Positions 32,748 to 41,572 of a stretch of 64,000 nucleotides of DNA are shown here, one piece after another. The notes beneath the pieces are model-generated. The model did no database searches. It was not told the origin of the DNA and worked only from the letters and a program-made list of their open reading frames with translations. Source of the stretch: Modestobacter italicus (GTDB taxonomy: Bacteria > Actinomycetota > Actinomycetes > Mycobacteriales > Geodermatophilaceae); contig NZ_JABGCJ010000005.1 of assembly GCF_019799965.1 (NCBI RefSeq), positions 186,001-250,000 of the forward strand, in the 5' to 3' direction. Every line of letters begins with the position of its first letter. The stretch's first letter is position 1. A program made the translations under genes and the position numbers.

Positions 32748-33953
32748 ATGGACCAGCTCCACCTGGCCTACGCCCTGGTCGGCAGCCTCGCCGTCGCGCT
32801 GGCCGCGCTGTCCAGCCGGATCCGCGACCTGCCGTTGAGCGAGCCGCTGCTGGCCCTGCTGCTCGGCGTGCTGGTCGGCCCGCAGCTGCTCGGCCTGATC
32901 GAGGTGTCGGAGGCCACCCGCCCGACCCTGCTCAGTGAGATGGGCCGGGTGCTGCTGGCCATCTCGCTGATCGGGGTCGCCCTGCGCTACCCGGTCCGCC
33001 GGCTGCGGCCGATCCTGACTCCCACCACGCTGCTGGTGACGGTCGGCATGGTGGGCATGGCGGCGCTGTCGGCCGGGCTGGCCTGGCTGCTGCTCGGTGT
33101 GCCGATGGCGCTCGCCGCCCTGCTGGGTGCCTGCATCGCACCCACCGACCCGGTGCTGGCCTCCAGCGTGGTGACCGGCAAGCCGGCCGAGGAGCACCTC
33201 CCGGCCCGGACCCGGCAGCTGCTCTCCGCCGAGTCCGGGACCAACGACGGGCTGGCGCTGCCGCTGGTGCTGCTGGGCATCGCCCTGGTGGTCGGCGAGT
33301 CCATGGGGCACGCCGCGCTGGACGGCGTCTACCAGGTGGTCGTGGGCACCGCGATCGGCGCCGCCGCCGGGTTCGTCGCCGGGCGGGCCGTGACGTTCGC
33401 CCTGCGCCGGTCCGACGTCTCCGAGGGAGCCTCGCTGATCTTCACCCTGGTGCTGGCCATCGCCGTCCTGGGCCTGGCCCGGGTGGCGAACACCGACGGC
33501 GTGCTGGCCGTCTTCGTGGCGGGGCTGGCCTACAACGCCGTCGTCGCGAACGACGAGGTCGGGCCGCAGAACACCATCGACGAGGGGGTCAACCGCTACG
33601 TCGTCCTGCCGCTGTTCCTGCTGCTGGGCATCGAGCTGCCCTGGTCGGAGTGGGTCGACCTGGGCTGGGGCGCGGTGGTGTTCCCGGTCGCGGTGCTGCT
33701 GCTGCGCCGGCTGCCGGTGGTGCTCGCGCTGATCCGGCCGCTGGGGCTGCGGCTGCGCGATGCGGTCTTCCTCGGCTGGTTCGGGCCGATCGGGGTGAGC
33801 GCGGTCTTCTACCTGACCTTCAGCGCCGAGGAGGGCGTCGCCGACCCCCGGCTGTGGGCGGCCGGCAGCCTGGTCGTGGCCGCGAGCACGCTGGCGCACG
33901 GGGTGAGCTCCGCCCCGGGCCGTCGCCTGTACCGGCGGGCCGCCGGGGACTGA
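32748..33953 (+). CDS. CPA1-family Na+(K+)/H+ antiporter (NhaP-like)
   Basis: A 401-residue monovalent cation/proton antiporter with about 12 membrane segments. The ion-binding motifs APTDPVLASSVVTG (about residue 128) and SAESGTNDGLALP (about 162) are typical of CPA1 exchangers and carry the conserved Asp residues. There is no large cytoplasmic regulatory tail. ATG 32748 is preceded by GGAGGAA. It probably helps pH and salt homeostasis. Confidence 0.9.
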   Translation: MDQLHLAYALVGSLAVALAALSSRIRDLPLSEPLLALLLGVLVGPQLLGLIEVSEATRPTLLSEMGRVLLAISLIGVALRYPVRRLRPILTPTTLLVTVGMVGMAALSAGLAWLLLGVPMALAALLGACIAPTDPVLASSVVTGKPAEEHLPARTRQLLSAESGTNDGLALPLVLLGIALVVGESMGHAALDGVYQVVVGTAIGAAAGFVAGRAVTFALRRSDVSEGASLIFTLVLAIAVLGLARVANTDGVLAVFVAGLAYNAVVANDEVGPQNTIDEGVNRYVVLPLFLLLGIELPWSEWVDLGWGAVVFPVAVLLLRRLPVVLALIRPLGLRLRDAVFLGWFGPIGVSAVFYLTFSAEEGVADPRLWAAGSLVVAASTLAHGVSSAPGRRLYRRAAGD

Positions 33954-34144
33954 CCGCCGCGGCCGGTGTTGCAGTCGCCTTGCAGCTGCGTGGCGTTCCC
34001 GCGACATCCCGGCTGGGCAGGAGCCCGGCGGGCACCGGTCCTGTCCGGCCACCTGACGCGTGCGGCGACAGGACCGGACCAGCAGGACCCACGCCGGGCA
34101 GCCGGCCGGACCGCGACGAGTGCGGGGAGGACGGTGCCCGAGCG

Positions 34145-35092
34145 ATGAGCGCCGTCGACGTGGTCCCCGAGCTCGCCGTCCACCGGACGCACCCGCTGAC
34201 CGCCCCGGCCGTCTGGCGGGTCATCCGCCACGAGGGCCTGGGGTCGTTGACCGTCCGGTCGTTCGCCCGGCTGCGGCACGGTGACGGCTTCTCCCATGCC
34301 CGGGCGACCGGGTTCCAGGTCTCCCTCGCCGTGGTCCCGCTGGTCATCGCCGTCATCGGGTTGAGCCAGCTGCTCGGCGCCTCCTGGATGGGCCTGGTGC
34401 TGCGCCGGACGCTGCTGCAGCTGACGCCGGGGGCGTCGGACGCCCTGGTCCGGCAGACGCTCCCCGGGTCCGACGAGTCGGCGCTGCGCGTCTCGGCGTT
34501 CGTCTTGGTGGTCGCCGCCGCCCTGCTGGCGCTGACCACCGCCATGGCCCAGCTGGAACGCGGCGCCAACCGGGTCTACGGGATCGACACCGACCGCCCG
34601 ACCCGAGGCAGGTACGGCCGTGCGCTGGTGCTCGCCGTGGCCGCCGGCCTGCCTGCGATGGCCGGGTCGCTGGTGCTCGTGGCCGGCAGCGCGTTCGCCG
34701 AGGCGGTCGAGCAGGTCCACGGCATCGACGACGACCTCGTGCTGCTGCTGACCTGGCCGGTCGGGGTGCTGCTGGTCGTCGGCCCGGTGACCGTGCTGCT
34801 CAGGTCGGCCCCCCACCGGCGGCAGCCGGGCTGGACCGTCCTGCTGTTCGGTGGCGGGCTGGCGCTGCTGGCGTGGACCGGACTCACCCTGCTGCTGGCC
34901 GGGGCGCTCCAGCTGTCCGCCGGCTTCGGCAGCGTCTACGGGCCGCTCACCGGCGTGGTCGTCCTCCTCCTGTGGTCGCAGATGGCCTCGGCGGCGATCC
35001 TCTTCGGGTTCGCCGTCTCCGCCGAGCTGGAGCTGGTCGCCGGCGCCACCCCCGATCCGTCCCGCCCGTCCCCTCCCGAGGAGCACCGATGA
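34145..35092 (+). CDS. YihY/virulence factor BrkB-family membrane protein
   Basis: A 315-residue integral membrane protein with six predicted helices, starting with SHARATGFQVSLAVVPLVIA. The pattern of helices and the LLWSQMASAAILFGFAVSAEL segment near the C-terminus match the YihY/BrkB family, whose function is unresolved. The older RNase BN assignment of this family has been withdrawn. ATG 34145 lies 191 bp after the antiporter. Its stop overlaps the ATG of the following hydrolase, so those two are co-translated. Confidence 0.85.
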   Translation: MSAVDVVPELAVHRTHPLTAPAVWRVIRHEGLGSLTVRSFARLRHGDGFSHARATGFQVSLAVVPLVIAVIGLSQLLGASWMGLVLRRTLLQLTPGASDALVRQTLPGSDESALRVSAFVLVVAAALLALTTAMAQLERGANRVYGIDTDRPTRGRYGRALVLAVAAGLPAMAGSLVLVAGSAFAEAVEQVHGIDDDLVLLLTWPVGVLLVVGPVTVLLRSAPHRRQPGWTVLLFGGGLALLAWTGLTLLLAGALQLSAGFGSVYGPLTGVVVLLLWSQMASAAILFGFAVSAELELVAGATPDPSRPSPPEEHR

Positions 35093-35967
35093 CCGACGTC
35101 GTCTCGTTCGACGGCACCCACCTGGCCGTGACCACCTGGGGTGCCGACGACGCGCCGCTGGTCGTGCTCGTCCACGGGCTGGGCATGTCCACCAGCTCGT
35201 GGGGCGAGGTGCCCGACCGGCTGGCCGGCACCTGCCGGGTGGTCGCCTACGACCTGCGCGGGCACGCCCGGAGCGGGCCGGCGGGCACCGGCCGGTACCG
35301 GCTGGCCAGCCACGCCGCCGACCTCGCCGCGGTGCTGGCCCACGTCCGGCGGGACGGCGAGCAGGTGACGCTGGTCGGCCACAGCCTCGGCGGGGCGATC
35401 CTGCTGGAACACGTGGCCGCCGCGGGGGCCGAGCACGTCGCCGGCGCCGTGTTCGCCGGCTCGGGCGGCTCGGCGGTCACCGTGCCCGGACTGCCGGGCC
35501 GGGGCCTGCCCGCGCCGGTGGGCACCGTCGTCCGGACCGCCTGGCTGGGCCTGCTGCTGCTGGGCGTGCGCCTCGGGCGCCGGCTGCGCGGCTGGGACGC
35601 GGTCACCGACCGGGTGTCGCGGCGGTGGGCGTTCGCCCCGCACGAGCCGGCCGACCTGGTCTCCCGCGCCCGCGCGGACTTCCTGGCCACCCGTCCGCGT
35701 GCCCTCGCCGGCACCGTGCTGGCCAGCATCAGCCACGACGGGCAGCGGCTGGCCCCGGCGCTGACCGCGCCGGCGGTGGTGGTGCACGGCGGGCAGGACA
35801 GCGAGGTGCCCGACGACGACGCCCGGCGGCTGCTCGACGCCCTGCCCGACGGGGAGCTGGTGACCCTGCCGCGCAGCGGCCACATGCTGCCGCTGACCGA
35901 CCCGGAGGTGGTCGCCGACCGGATCGCCGCGCTGGTCCGGCGGACGCAGGCGGAGCACACCGGCTGA
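35089..35967 (+). CDS. Alpha/beta hydrolase (Ser nucleophile)
   Basis: A 292-residue alpha/beta hydrolase with the oxyanion-hole segment LVHGLGMSTSSW, nucleophile elbow GHSLGG, the acid residue in VVHGGQDSEVPDD and the catalytic His in LPRSGHMLPLTDP. These are all the expected elements of an esterase/lipase-type enzyme. The substrate is unknown. ATG 35089 overlaps the YihY stop (ATGA). A 73-bp gap separates it from the two-component operon. Confidence 0.88.
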   Translation: MTDVVSFDGTHLAVTTWGADDAPLVVLVHGLGMSTSSWGEVPDRLAGTCRVVAYDLRGHARSGPAGTGRYRLASHAADLAAVLAHVRRDGEQVTLVGHSLGGAILLEHVAAAGAEHVAGAVFAGSGGSAVTVPGLPGRGLPAPVGTVVRTAWLGLLLLGVRLGRRLRGWDAVTDRVSRRWAFAPHEPADLVSRARADFLATRPRALAGTVLASISHDGQRLAPALTAPAVVVHGGQDSEVPDDDARRLLDALPDGELVTLPRSGHMLPLTDPEVVADRIAALVRRTQAEHTG

Positions 35968-36040
35968 GCGGCGCGGGGACCGCTGCCGGCGGCGGTCCAG
36001 GAGTTGGTGACCGGTGCGGCCGATGGGCAGACTGACCGAC

Positions 36041-36718
36041 GTGTCACGGTCCGTGCTGGTCATCGAGGACGACCCCCGCATCCGCCGCATCGTCCAGCTG
36101 ACCCTGGAGCGCGAGGGCCTGCAGGTCACCGAGGCCGAGAGCGGGGAGGCCGGGCTGGCTCGGCTCGCCGAGCAGGACTTCGACGTGATCCTGCTGGACC
36201 TGATGCTGCCCGGGCAGGACGGCTTCGAGGTGTGCCGGGCGATCCGGCGGACCTCCAACACCCCGGTGATCATGGTGACCGCCCGATCGGACAGCCACGA
36301 CGTGGTCGCCGGGCTGGAGGCCGGGGCCGACGACTACGTCTCCAAGCCGTTCGTCCCCAAGGAGCTGTCCGCGCGGATCCGCGCGCTGGCCCGGCGCACC
36401 CGGGTGCCCGAGCCGCGCCGCGAGGTGCTCGTCGGCGACCTGGTGCTGACCCCCGCCGACGGCACGGTCACCCGGGACGGCGACCTGCTGGACCTGACCC
36501 GGACCGAGTTCAAGCTGCTGTGCGAGCTCGCCGCCGAGCCCGGCCGGGTGCTCTCCCGCGAGGAGCTGCTCGAGCGGGTGTGGGGCTACGACTACTTCGG
36601 CGACTCCCGGCTGGTGGACGTGCACGTCCGGCGGCTGCGCAAGAAGGTCGAGCGGGACCCGAGCTCCCCGGCCGTCGTGCTGACGGTGCGCGGGATGGGC
36701 TACCGCGTGCCTGCGTGA
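36041..36718 (+). CDS. OmpR/PhoB-family response regulator (module 1)
   Basis: A 225-residue regulator with a receiver domain (acid pocket EDD near residues 8-10, phospho-acceptor Asp53 in LLDLMLPG, Lys102 region SKPF) and a winged-helix DNA-binding domain (EFKLLCELAAEPGRVLSREEL ... RLVDVHVRRLRKKVE). GTG 36041 is chosen over 36014 because CAGACT lies 7 nt upstream, the same leaderless spacing as in the paralogous module, where the Asp also falls at residue 53. The stop overlaps the kinase GTG. The layout resembles mtrA-mtrB-lpqB. Confidence 0.9.
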   Translation: MSRSVLVIEDDPRIRRIVQLTLEREGLQVTEAESGEAGLARLAEQDFDVILLDLMLPGQDGFEVCRAIRRTSNTPVIMVTARSDSHDVVAGLEAGADDYVSKPFVPKELSARIRALARRTRVPEPRREVLVGDLVLTPADGTVTRDGDLLDLTRTEFKLLCELAAEPGRVLSREELLERVWGYDYFGDSRLVDVHVRRLRKKVERDPSSPAVVLTVRGMGYRVPA

Positions 36719-38157
36719 GCACGACTGCCGGACCAGCGCCCGCTCGGCGGCGACGGTCCCCGCTGGGGCGGGCCCCGGCGCCCCGCACCCTCCGCGGCCG
36801 CGCCACGCTGGCCTTCACCGCCATCACCCTGGTGCTGTCGACCGCGCTGGCGCTGACGGTGTGGGGGGCGGTGTCGCAGTACCTGCTGCTGCAGCGGGAA
36901 CGCGCGACCCTGGCGCAGGCGAGTGCGAACGCCGCGCAGCTGCAGCGCGGGGCGTCCGCGGCAGGGCTGACCCTCCCCCAGCTGCTGGCCCAGCTGCCCC
37001 GGCAGACCGGGTCGACCTCGCTGTACGTCGACAGCGGTGAGTGGACGACGACGTCCCTGCTGGTGGGGCGGGACGACCTGCCGCGTGGTCTGCGGGACAC
37101 CGTCGTCGAGGGCACCCCGGCCCGGCAGCGGATCACCGTGCAGGGCCAGACGGTGCTGGCCGTCGGCATCCCGCTGGCCGGGCTGGACGACGCCTACTTC
37201 GAGGTCTTCCCCCTGGACGAGCTGGACCGCACCTACCGGGTGCTGGGCACCGTGCTGCTGCTCGCGGTGCTGGCCTCGGTCCCGGTCGCGCTGGTCGTCG
37301 GCTGGTGGAGCACCCGTCCGACCCTGCGCCCGCTGGAGCGGATCTCCACGGTGGCCGGGGCGATCGCCGGCGGCGACCTGGGCGCCCGCCTCGATCCGCA
37401 GGGCGACCCGTCGCTGGCCCCGCTGGCGGCCTCGTTCAACCAGACCGCCGCCGCGCTGGAGGACCGGGTGCGCAGCGACGCCCGCTTCGCCGCAGACGTC
37501 AGCCACGAGCTGCGGACGCCGTTGACGGCGATGCTGGGCGCGATGTCGCTGGTCGAGGAGCACGTCGACCGGCTGCCCCCCGACGGGCAGGAGGGGCTGG
37601 CGCTGCTGCGGGCCGAGGTGCAGGGGTTCGAGCGGCTGGTCGCGGACCTGCTGGAGATCTCCCGGTCCGACGCCGGCAGCACCGACGTGGCGCTGGAGGA
37701 CGTCCGGGTGGCCGACCTGCTGGGTGCGGTGCTCGCCCGGCGCGCGCTGGCCGGCCGGCCACCGGTGCCGGTCGACGCCCCCTCCGACGCCGGGCAGCTG
37801 GTCGTCCGGGCGGACAAGCGCCGGCTGGAACGGGTCCTGGGCAACCTGATGGACAACGCGGACACCCACGGCCAGGGGCTGCGCGCCGTCGTCCTGGAGC
37901 GGGCCGCGGACGGGCGGACCGTCCGGCTGTCGGTCGACGACGCCGGCCCGGGGGTGCCGGTCGAGGAGCGGGGCCGGGTGTTCGAGCGCTTCGCCCGGGG
38001 CGCGGGCAGCACCCGGACCCAGACCCCCGGCGCGGGGCTGGGGCTGGCGCTGGTCGCCCGGCACGTGCTGGCCATGCACGGCACCGTCACGGTCGGCGAC
38101 AGCCCGCACGGCGGTGCCCGGTTCACCGTCGACCTGCCGCTGGGCGGCACCCCGTGA
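36715..38157 (+). CDS. Sensor histidine kinase (module 1)
   Basis: A 480-residue kinase: Arg/Pro-rich N-terminus, membrane helix at about 32-55, an extracytoplasmic sensor of about 125 residues, a second helix (TVLLLAVLASVPVALVVGWW), HAMP, HisKA with phospho-acceptor His264 in DVSHELRTPLTA, and an ATPase domain (NLMDNADTHG, DDAGPGVP, GAGLGLALV). GTG 36715 overlaps the regulator stop. It should phosphorylate Asp53 of the upstream regulator. The signal is unknown; the downstream GerMN lipoprotein may modulate it, as LpqB does for MtrB. Confidence 0.92.
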   Translation: MSTTAGPAPARRRRSPLGRAPAPRTLRGRATLAFTAITLVLSTALALTVWGAVSQYLLLQRERATLAQASANAAQLQRGASAAGLTLPQLLAQLPRQTGSTSLYVDSGEWTTTSLLVGRDDLPRGLRDTVVEGTPARQRITVQGQTVLAVGIPLAGLDDAYFEVFPLDELDRTYRVLGTVLLLAVLASVPVALVVGWWSTRPTLRPLERISTVAGAIAGGDLGARLDPQGDPSLAPLAASFNQTAAALEDRVRSDARFAADVSHELRTPLTAMLGAMSLVEEHVDRLPPDGQEGLALLRAEVQGFERLVADLLEISRSDAGSTDVALEDVRVADLLGAVLARRALAGRPPVPVDAPSDAGQLVVRADKRRLERVLGNLMDNADTHGQGLRAVVLERAADGRTVRLSVDDAGPGVPVEERGRVFERFARGAGSTRTQTPGAGLGLALVARHVLAMHGTVTVGDSPHGGARFTVDLPLGGTP

Positions 38158-38726
38158 GGCGGCCGCTGGTCCTCCTGGTCGCGCTGGTGCTGCTGCTGGC
38201 CGGCTGCGGGGTCGGCACGCAGGACAGCCCGGAGCGGCTGACCCTGACCGAGGCGCCGACGGCGCGGCCCAGCAGCCCGGGCCCGGGGACGGTCGAGCTG
38301 GAGGTGTTCTTCGTCCGCGGCACCCGGCTGGAGCCGGTGAGCCGCTCGGCGCCGAGCCTGGACGCCGAGACCCTGCTCGAGGTGCTGGTCGCCGGGCCGA
38401 CGCGCACCGAGGTGCTCGCCGGCCTGCGCACCGCGATCGCCCCGCAGACCCCGACCGTGCCCACCGGCCTGGCCGAGCGCCGGCTGGAGGTCGACCTGCC
38501 CCGCGAGCTCACCGACGTCACCGGCGGCAACCAGCTGCTGACGGTGGCCCAGCTGGTCTGGACCCTCACCACGCTGCCCACCGTCGACGAGGTGCGCTTC
38601 ACCTCCGGCGGCGTCCCGGTGGAGGTGCCCACCGACGCCGGCCTCACCGGTGCGCCGGTGGACCGCGACGACTACCGCTCGGTGGCCCCGGCCGCGAGCA
38701 GCTCCCCCGCCGCACCGACGGGCTGA
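38154..38726 (+). CDS. GerMN-domain lipoprotein (module 1)
   Basis: A 190-residue lipoprotein with lipobox LLAGC (Cys18) and a GerMN domain (VELEVFFVRGTRLEPVSRSA through QLLTVAQLVWTLTTLPTVDEVRF). It is much shorter than LpqB, lacking the beta-propeller region. GTG 38154 overlaps the kinase stop (GTGA). The regulator-kinase-lipoprotein order suggests that it interacts with the kinase's sensor domain outside the membrane. An ACCGTCAT/ATGACGGT inverted repeat at 38743-38774 may end the transcript. Confidence 0.87.
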   Translation: MRRPLVLLVALVLLLAGCGVGTQDSPERLTLTEAPTARPSSPGPGTVELEVFFVRGTRLEPVSRSAPSLDAETLLEVLVAGPTRTEVLAGLRTAIAPQTPTVPTGLAERRLEVDLPRELTDVTGGNQLLTVAQLVWTLTTLPTVDEVRFTSGGVPVEVPTDAGLTGAPVDRDDYRSVAPAASSSPAAPTG

Positions 38727-38909
38727 CCCCGGCTGCCACCGGACCGTCATGCAGGGCCGGGCCGAGATGACGGTTCGCAGACGACCGCGGCGTCCGCACC
38801 GCGCCGTGGCCCCACGGCACCGACCCTGAGGGGCCAGGACTCCCCCACCGACCCGTCAGGAGCCGCCCGCCGTGCGCACCCCGCCCCTGCGCCCCGGGTC
38901 GCGGGCGCG

Positions 38910-39791
38910 ATGAGGCGCTGGTGGGTCCGGGCGCTGCTCGGCCTGACGGCCGCGGTCGCGCTGCTGCTGGGCTGGGGGCTGCTGGTCGAACCGCGGCTGG
39001 TGCTCGACCGGGAGCGCCTCGAGGTCTCCCTGCCCCGGCTCAGCGGGGAGTGGACCGGAACGGAGCTCGCCGTCCTCTCCGACCTGCAGGTGGGCGCGCG
39101 GTGGGCGAACACCGGCATGGTGGAGCGCGCCGTCGCCACCGTGGTCGACGCCCGGCCCGACGCCGTCCTGGTGGCCGGTGACCTCGTCCACGACGCCGGC
39201 CCCGCCGCCGGCCGGCGGGCGGACGAGGTCCTCGACCTGCTGGCTCCGCTGGTGGAGGCCCGGCTGCCGACCTACGCGGTGCTGGGCGACCGCGACCACG
39301 CCGCCGGCGCGGTCGACGAGCTGACCCGTGCCCTGGGTGCGGTGGGGATCGCGGTGCTCCGCGACGAGGCCCGCCGGCTGGCCCCGCCGACCGGGGAGTC
39401 GCCGGTGGCCGACCTGTACGTGGTGGGCCTGGGAGCCGAGCGGGCGGCGCCCGACGCCGCCTTCGCCGGGGTCCCGGACGACGCGGCGCGGGTGGTGCTG
39501 ATGCACGACCCGACCGCGTTCGCCGCGCTGCCGGCCGACAGCGCGCCGCTGGCCGTGGCCGGGCACACCCACTGCGGTCAGGTCGCCGTCCCCGGGATGC
39601 CGCGCTGGACCCGCCCCGGCCTCAGCGCCGAGGAGGAGGTGGTGGCCGGCGGCTGGGCACCCGCGGAGCACGGTGCCGCCGGCAACCAGCTGTTCGTCAC
39701 CTGCGGCGTGGGCCTCGGCCGCGCCCCGGTCCGGCTGTTCGCCCCACCGCAGGTGGTGTTCGTCGAGCTGAGCCCGGCGTCCACGGGCTGA
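38910..39791 (+). CDS. YkuE-like metallophosphoesterase with altered metal ligands
   Basis: A 293-residue calcineurin-fold protein anchored by an N-terminal membrane segment (about residues 7-26). The motifs are recognisable but changed: SDLQVG in place of DxH, GDLVHD, and GDRDH in place of GNHD. The later motifs LMHDP and GHTHCGQV are intact. The DLQ form occurs in a subfamily, but the loss of the GNHD Asn and His is unusual, so activity is uncertain. ATG 38910 lies 183 bp after the lipoprotein gene. Confidence 0.83.
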   Translation: MRRWWVRALLGLTAAVALLLGWGLLVEPRLVLDRERLEVSLPRLSGEWTGTELAVLSDLQVGARWANTGMVERAVATVVDARPDAVLVAGDLVHDAGPAAGRRADEVLDLLAPLVEARLPTYAVLGDRDHAAGAVDELTRALGAVGIAVLRDEARRLAPPTGESPVADLYVVGLGAERAAPDAAFAGVPDDAARVVLMHDPTAFAALPADSAPLAVAGHTHCGQVAVPGMPRWTRPGLSAEEEVVAGGWAPAEHGAAGNQLFVTCGVGLGRAPVRLFAPPQVVFVELSPASTG

Positions 39792-39916
39792 TCCGGCCGA
39801 CCATGACGACCCGGTGACAACACCGCCCGATCGCGGATGACCCGGGGCGCGCCGGGCAGCCACCCGGGAGCGGGCGGCACCAGCCGCCGGCGCACACCGA
39901 CCGGGAGGAACACCTG

Positions 39917-40324
39917 ATGACCGTCGCCGCCGACATGCTGAGGACCTACCCGAAGGACCTGGGGGGCATCGACCGGGAGGCCCTGGTCGCGTGCATCGAG
40001 GCCTGTGTCGAGTGCGCGCAGGCCTGCACCGCCTGCGCTGACGCCTGCCTCAGCGAGGACATGGTTGCCGAGCTGACCACCTGCATCCGCACCAACACCG
40101 ACTGCGCCGACGTCTGCGACACCACCGGGCGGGTGCTGTCCCGGCACACCGGCTACGACGCCAACCTGACCCGGGCGGTGCTGGAGGCCTGCGCCGCGGC
40201 CTGCAAGGCGTGCGGGGACGAGTGCGGCTCCCACGCCGAGATGCACGAGCACTGCCGGGTCTGCGCCGAGGCGTGCCGACGCTGCGAGCAGGCCTGCCGC
40301 ACGCTGCTCAGCTCGCTGGGCTGA
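39917..40324 (+). CDS. Cysteine-rich four-helix-bundle copper-storage-type protein (DUF326)
   Basis: A 135-residue protein with 18 cysteines, mostly in CxxC and CxxxC patterns along amphipathic helices: CIEACVECAQACTACADAC (26-44), then TTC, CADVC, CAAACKACGDEC and CRVCAEACRRCEQAC. This is the DUF326/Csp family, in which cysteines line the core of a four-helix bundle and bind many Cu(I) ions. There is no signal peptide, so it is probably cytosolic (Csp3-like). GGGAGGAA precedes ATG 39917. No copper regulator or exporter is adjacent. Confidence 0.88.
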   Translation: MTVAADMLRTYPKDLGGIDREALVACIEACVECAQACTACADACLSEDMVAELTTCIRTNTDCADVCDTTGRVLSRHTGYDANLTRAVLEACAAACKACGDECGSHAEMHEHCRVCAEACRRCEQACRTLLSSLG

Positions 40325-40357
40325 TCACGACTCCGCCGGCGGGGTCCGGAGGGAGGG

Positions 40358-40606
40358 TCAGGAGCGTGCCGCCCAGCGGTGGCCGCAGGCGCGGCAGCGC
40401 ATCCGGGCCCACCAGCTCCGGTCCTCCGCCGCGGGGGTGGCGTCCACCAGGTCACGGGAGGCGCAGCCCGGGCAGTGCAGCAGCAGCGCGAGGGCCCCGC
40501 TGCGCGCCGTGACCGGCCGGAGGCTGCCCACACGCACGCTGCCGGCACGGGCTCTGCCCTCGTGTGAGGTGGCACGGACGGCGACCGGGGGCAGCACGCT
40601 GGTCAC
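40358..40606 (-). CDS. Small zinc-ribbon protein
   Basis: An 82-residue protein whose C-terminal half holds two cysteine knuckles, HCPGCASRD and RCRACGHRW, about 25 residues apart, forming a probable zinc ribbon. The N-terminal half is basic and without features. GTG 40606 begins 7 bp after the stop of the next small cysteine gene, so the two probably share a transcript. I do not recognise a family; nucleic-acid binding or metal buffering are possibilities only. Confidence 0.55.
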   Translation of the reverse strand: MTSVLPPVAVRATSHEGRARAGSVRVGSLRPVTARSGALALLLHCPGCASRDLVDATPAAEDRSWWARMRCRACGHRWAARS

Positions 40607-40613
40607 GGCCGGC

Positions 40614-40937
40614 TCACGCGTCCGCGAACGACGGCGCGACGGCGCTCGGCTGGGGGACGCCGGCGGCCGTTGCGGCCGCTGCGGCGGCCGCCGCCGTCGG
40701 GGGCGCGACCTCCCACACCTCGGCGGTGTGGGGACGACCCAGCGCCTCGCGGTGGGCGTACAGCTGCTCGCGCGGCGGCAGCGGGTGGCCCACCGGGCAG
40801 CGCAGCGTGCCCACCTCGCCGACGTGCACCGGGCTGCGCCGACCGGGGACGACACACCGCCCGGCCCGCTCGATCAGCCGGGTGTCGCACTCCGGGCAGT
40901 GGAGGTTGTGCACTGACAGGATCCAGACGGAGACCAT
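40614..40937 (-). CDS. Small hypothetical protein with rubredoxin-like cysteine knuckles
   Basis: A 107-residue protein with LHCPECDTRLIERAGRC near the N-terminus and LRCPVGHPL about 16 residues later, followed by an Ala-rich tail. The cysteines suggest a single structural zinc or iron. ATG 40937 is preferred to GTG 40943: CAGGGT (40949-40944 on the minus strand) lies 6 nt upstream, the leaderless spacing found elsewhere. A copy of the 16-bp motif shared with the second two-component operon lies about 65 bp upstream. No family recognised. Confidence 0.55.
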   Translation of the reverse strand: MVSVWILSVHNLHCPECDTRLIERAGRCVVPGRRSPVHVGEVGTLRCPVGHPLPPREQLYAHREALGRPHTAEVWEVAPPTAAAAAAAATAAGVPQPSAVAPSFADA

Positions 40938-40978
40938 GCGCACACCCTGCGTGACGCAATGGCGACGGATCCAGGGCC

Positions 40979-40999
40979 GGTCGGCGGTTTCCGCCGACC
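40979..40999. terminator. 9-bp-stem hairpin downstream of the DUF421 gene
   Basis: GGTCGGCGG, a TTT loop and CCGCCGACC form a perfect stem just past the DUF421 stop (41018) and upstream of the next leftward small gene. It probably terminates the DUF421 transcript. Confidence 0.6.
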
Positions 41000-41017
41000 T
41001 TCACACGATCGCAAAGC

Positions 41018-41572
41018 TCACCCGCGCCATCCGGCCGGGTCCTCGTCGGCCGGATCGCGCGGCTCGACCCCGGCCACCCCGTCCAACGCGGACCAGTCGC
41101 CGATCTTGCTGCGCGGGACGACGCTGAGCGTCCCGTCGCTCTCCAGCACCACCGCCGCCACCTCCCGCAGGTCACCGGAGCCCGTGGCCCGTACCGCCTG
41201 TCGCACCTCGTCCAGCGCCACCCGCTGCCGGGTCAGCGCCTCGGGGATGGGCTGCCCGTCGCGCCAGAGCAGCGTCGGCCGCGAGGTGACCACCCCGCGC
41301 GCCGCCGGCCGGTGCACGGTCACCCAGGCGACCAGCGCCTGCAGCGCGGCCAGCAGCACCAGGGCGGCCACGCCCTCGGCCCACGAGACGTCGGAGTTGA
41401 GCAGGATGGTGGCCAGGGTCGAGCCCAGGGCCACGGTGACGATGAGGTCGAAGGCGTTGAGCTTGGCCAGCGTCCGTTTGCCGGACAGCCGCAGCACGAC
41501 CACCACGCTCACGTAGGCGGCCGCACCGACCGCCAGCACCCGGGCCACGTCCGACCACGAGTCCCACCACAT
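41018..41572 (-). CDS. DUF421/YetF-like membrane protein
   Basis: A 184-residue protein with three membrane segments in the first 90 residues and a soluble C-terminal domain. Family landmarks are LRLSGKRTLAKLNAFDLIVTV and, in the soluble part, PTLLWRDGQPIPEAL. YetF-type proteins occur in many bacteria, partly in spore or stress contexts; their function is unsettled. ATG 41572 has a strong GGAGGAGG site; the longer frame to 41635 is not needed. It is divergent from the STAS gene across 294 bp, in which I see no further feature. Confidence 0.85.
   Translation of the reverse strand: MWWDSWSDVARVLAVGAAAYVSVVVVLRLSGKRTLAKLNAFDLIVTVALGSTLATILLNSDVSWAEGVAALVLLAALQALVAWVTVHRPAARGVVTSRPTLLWRDGQPIPEALTRQRVALDEVRQAVRATGSGDLREVAAVVLESDGTLSVVPRSKIGDWSALDGVAGVEPRDPADEDPAGWRG

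Noticed and set aside
38910-39791. Metallophosphoesterase as an inactive pseudogene
   Set aside because: The frame is intact, the later motifs are unchanged and the DLQ variant occurs in related proteins, so I report altered ligands rather than a pseudogene.
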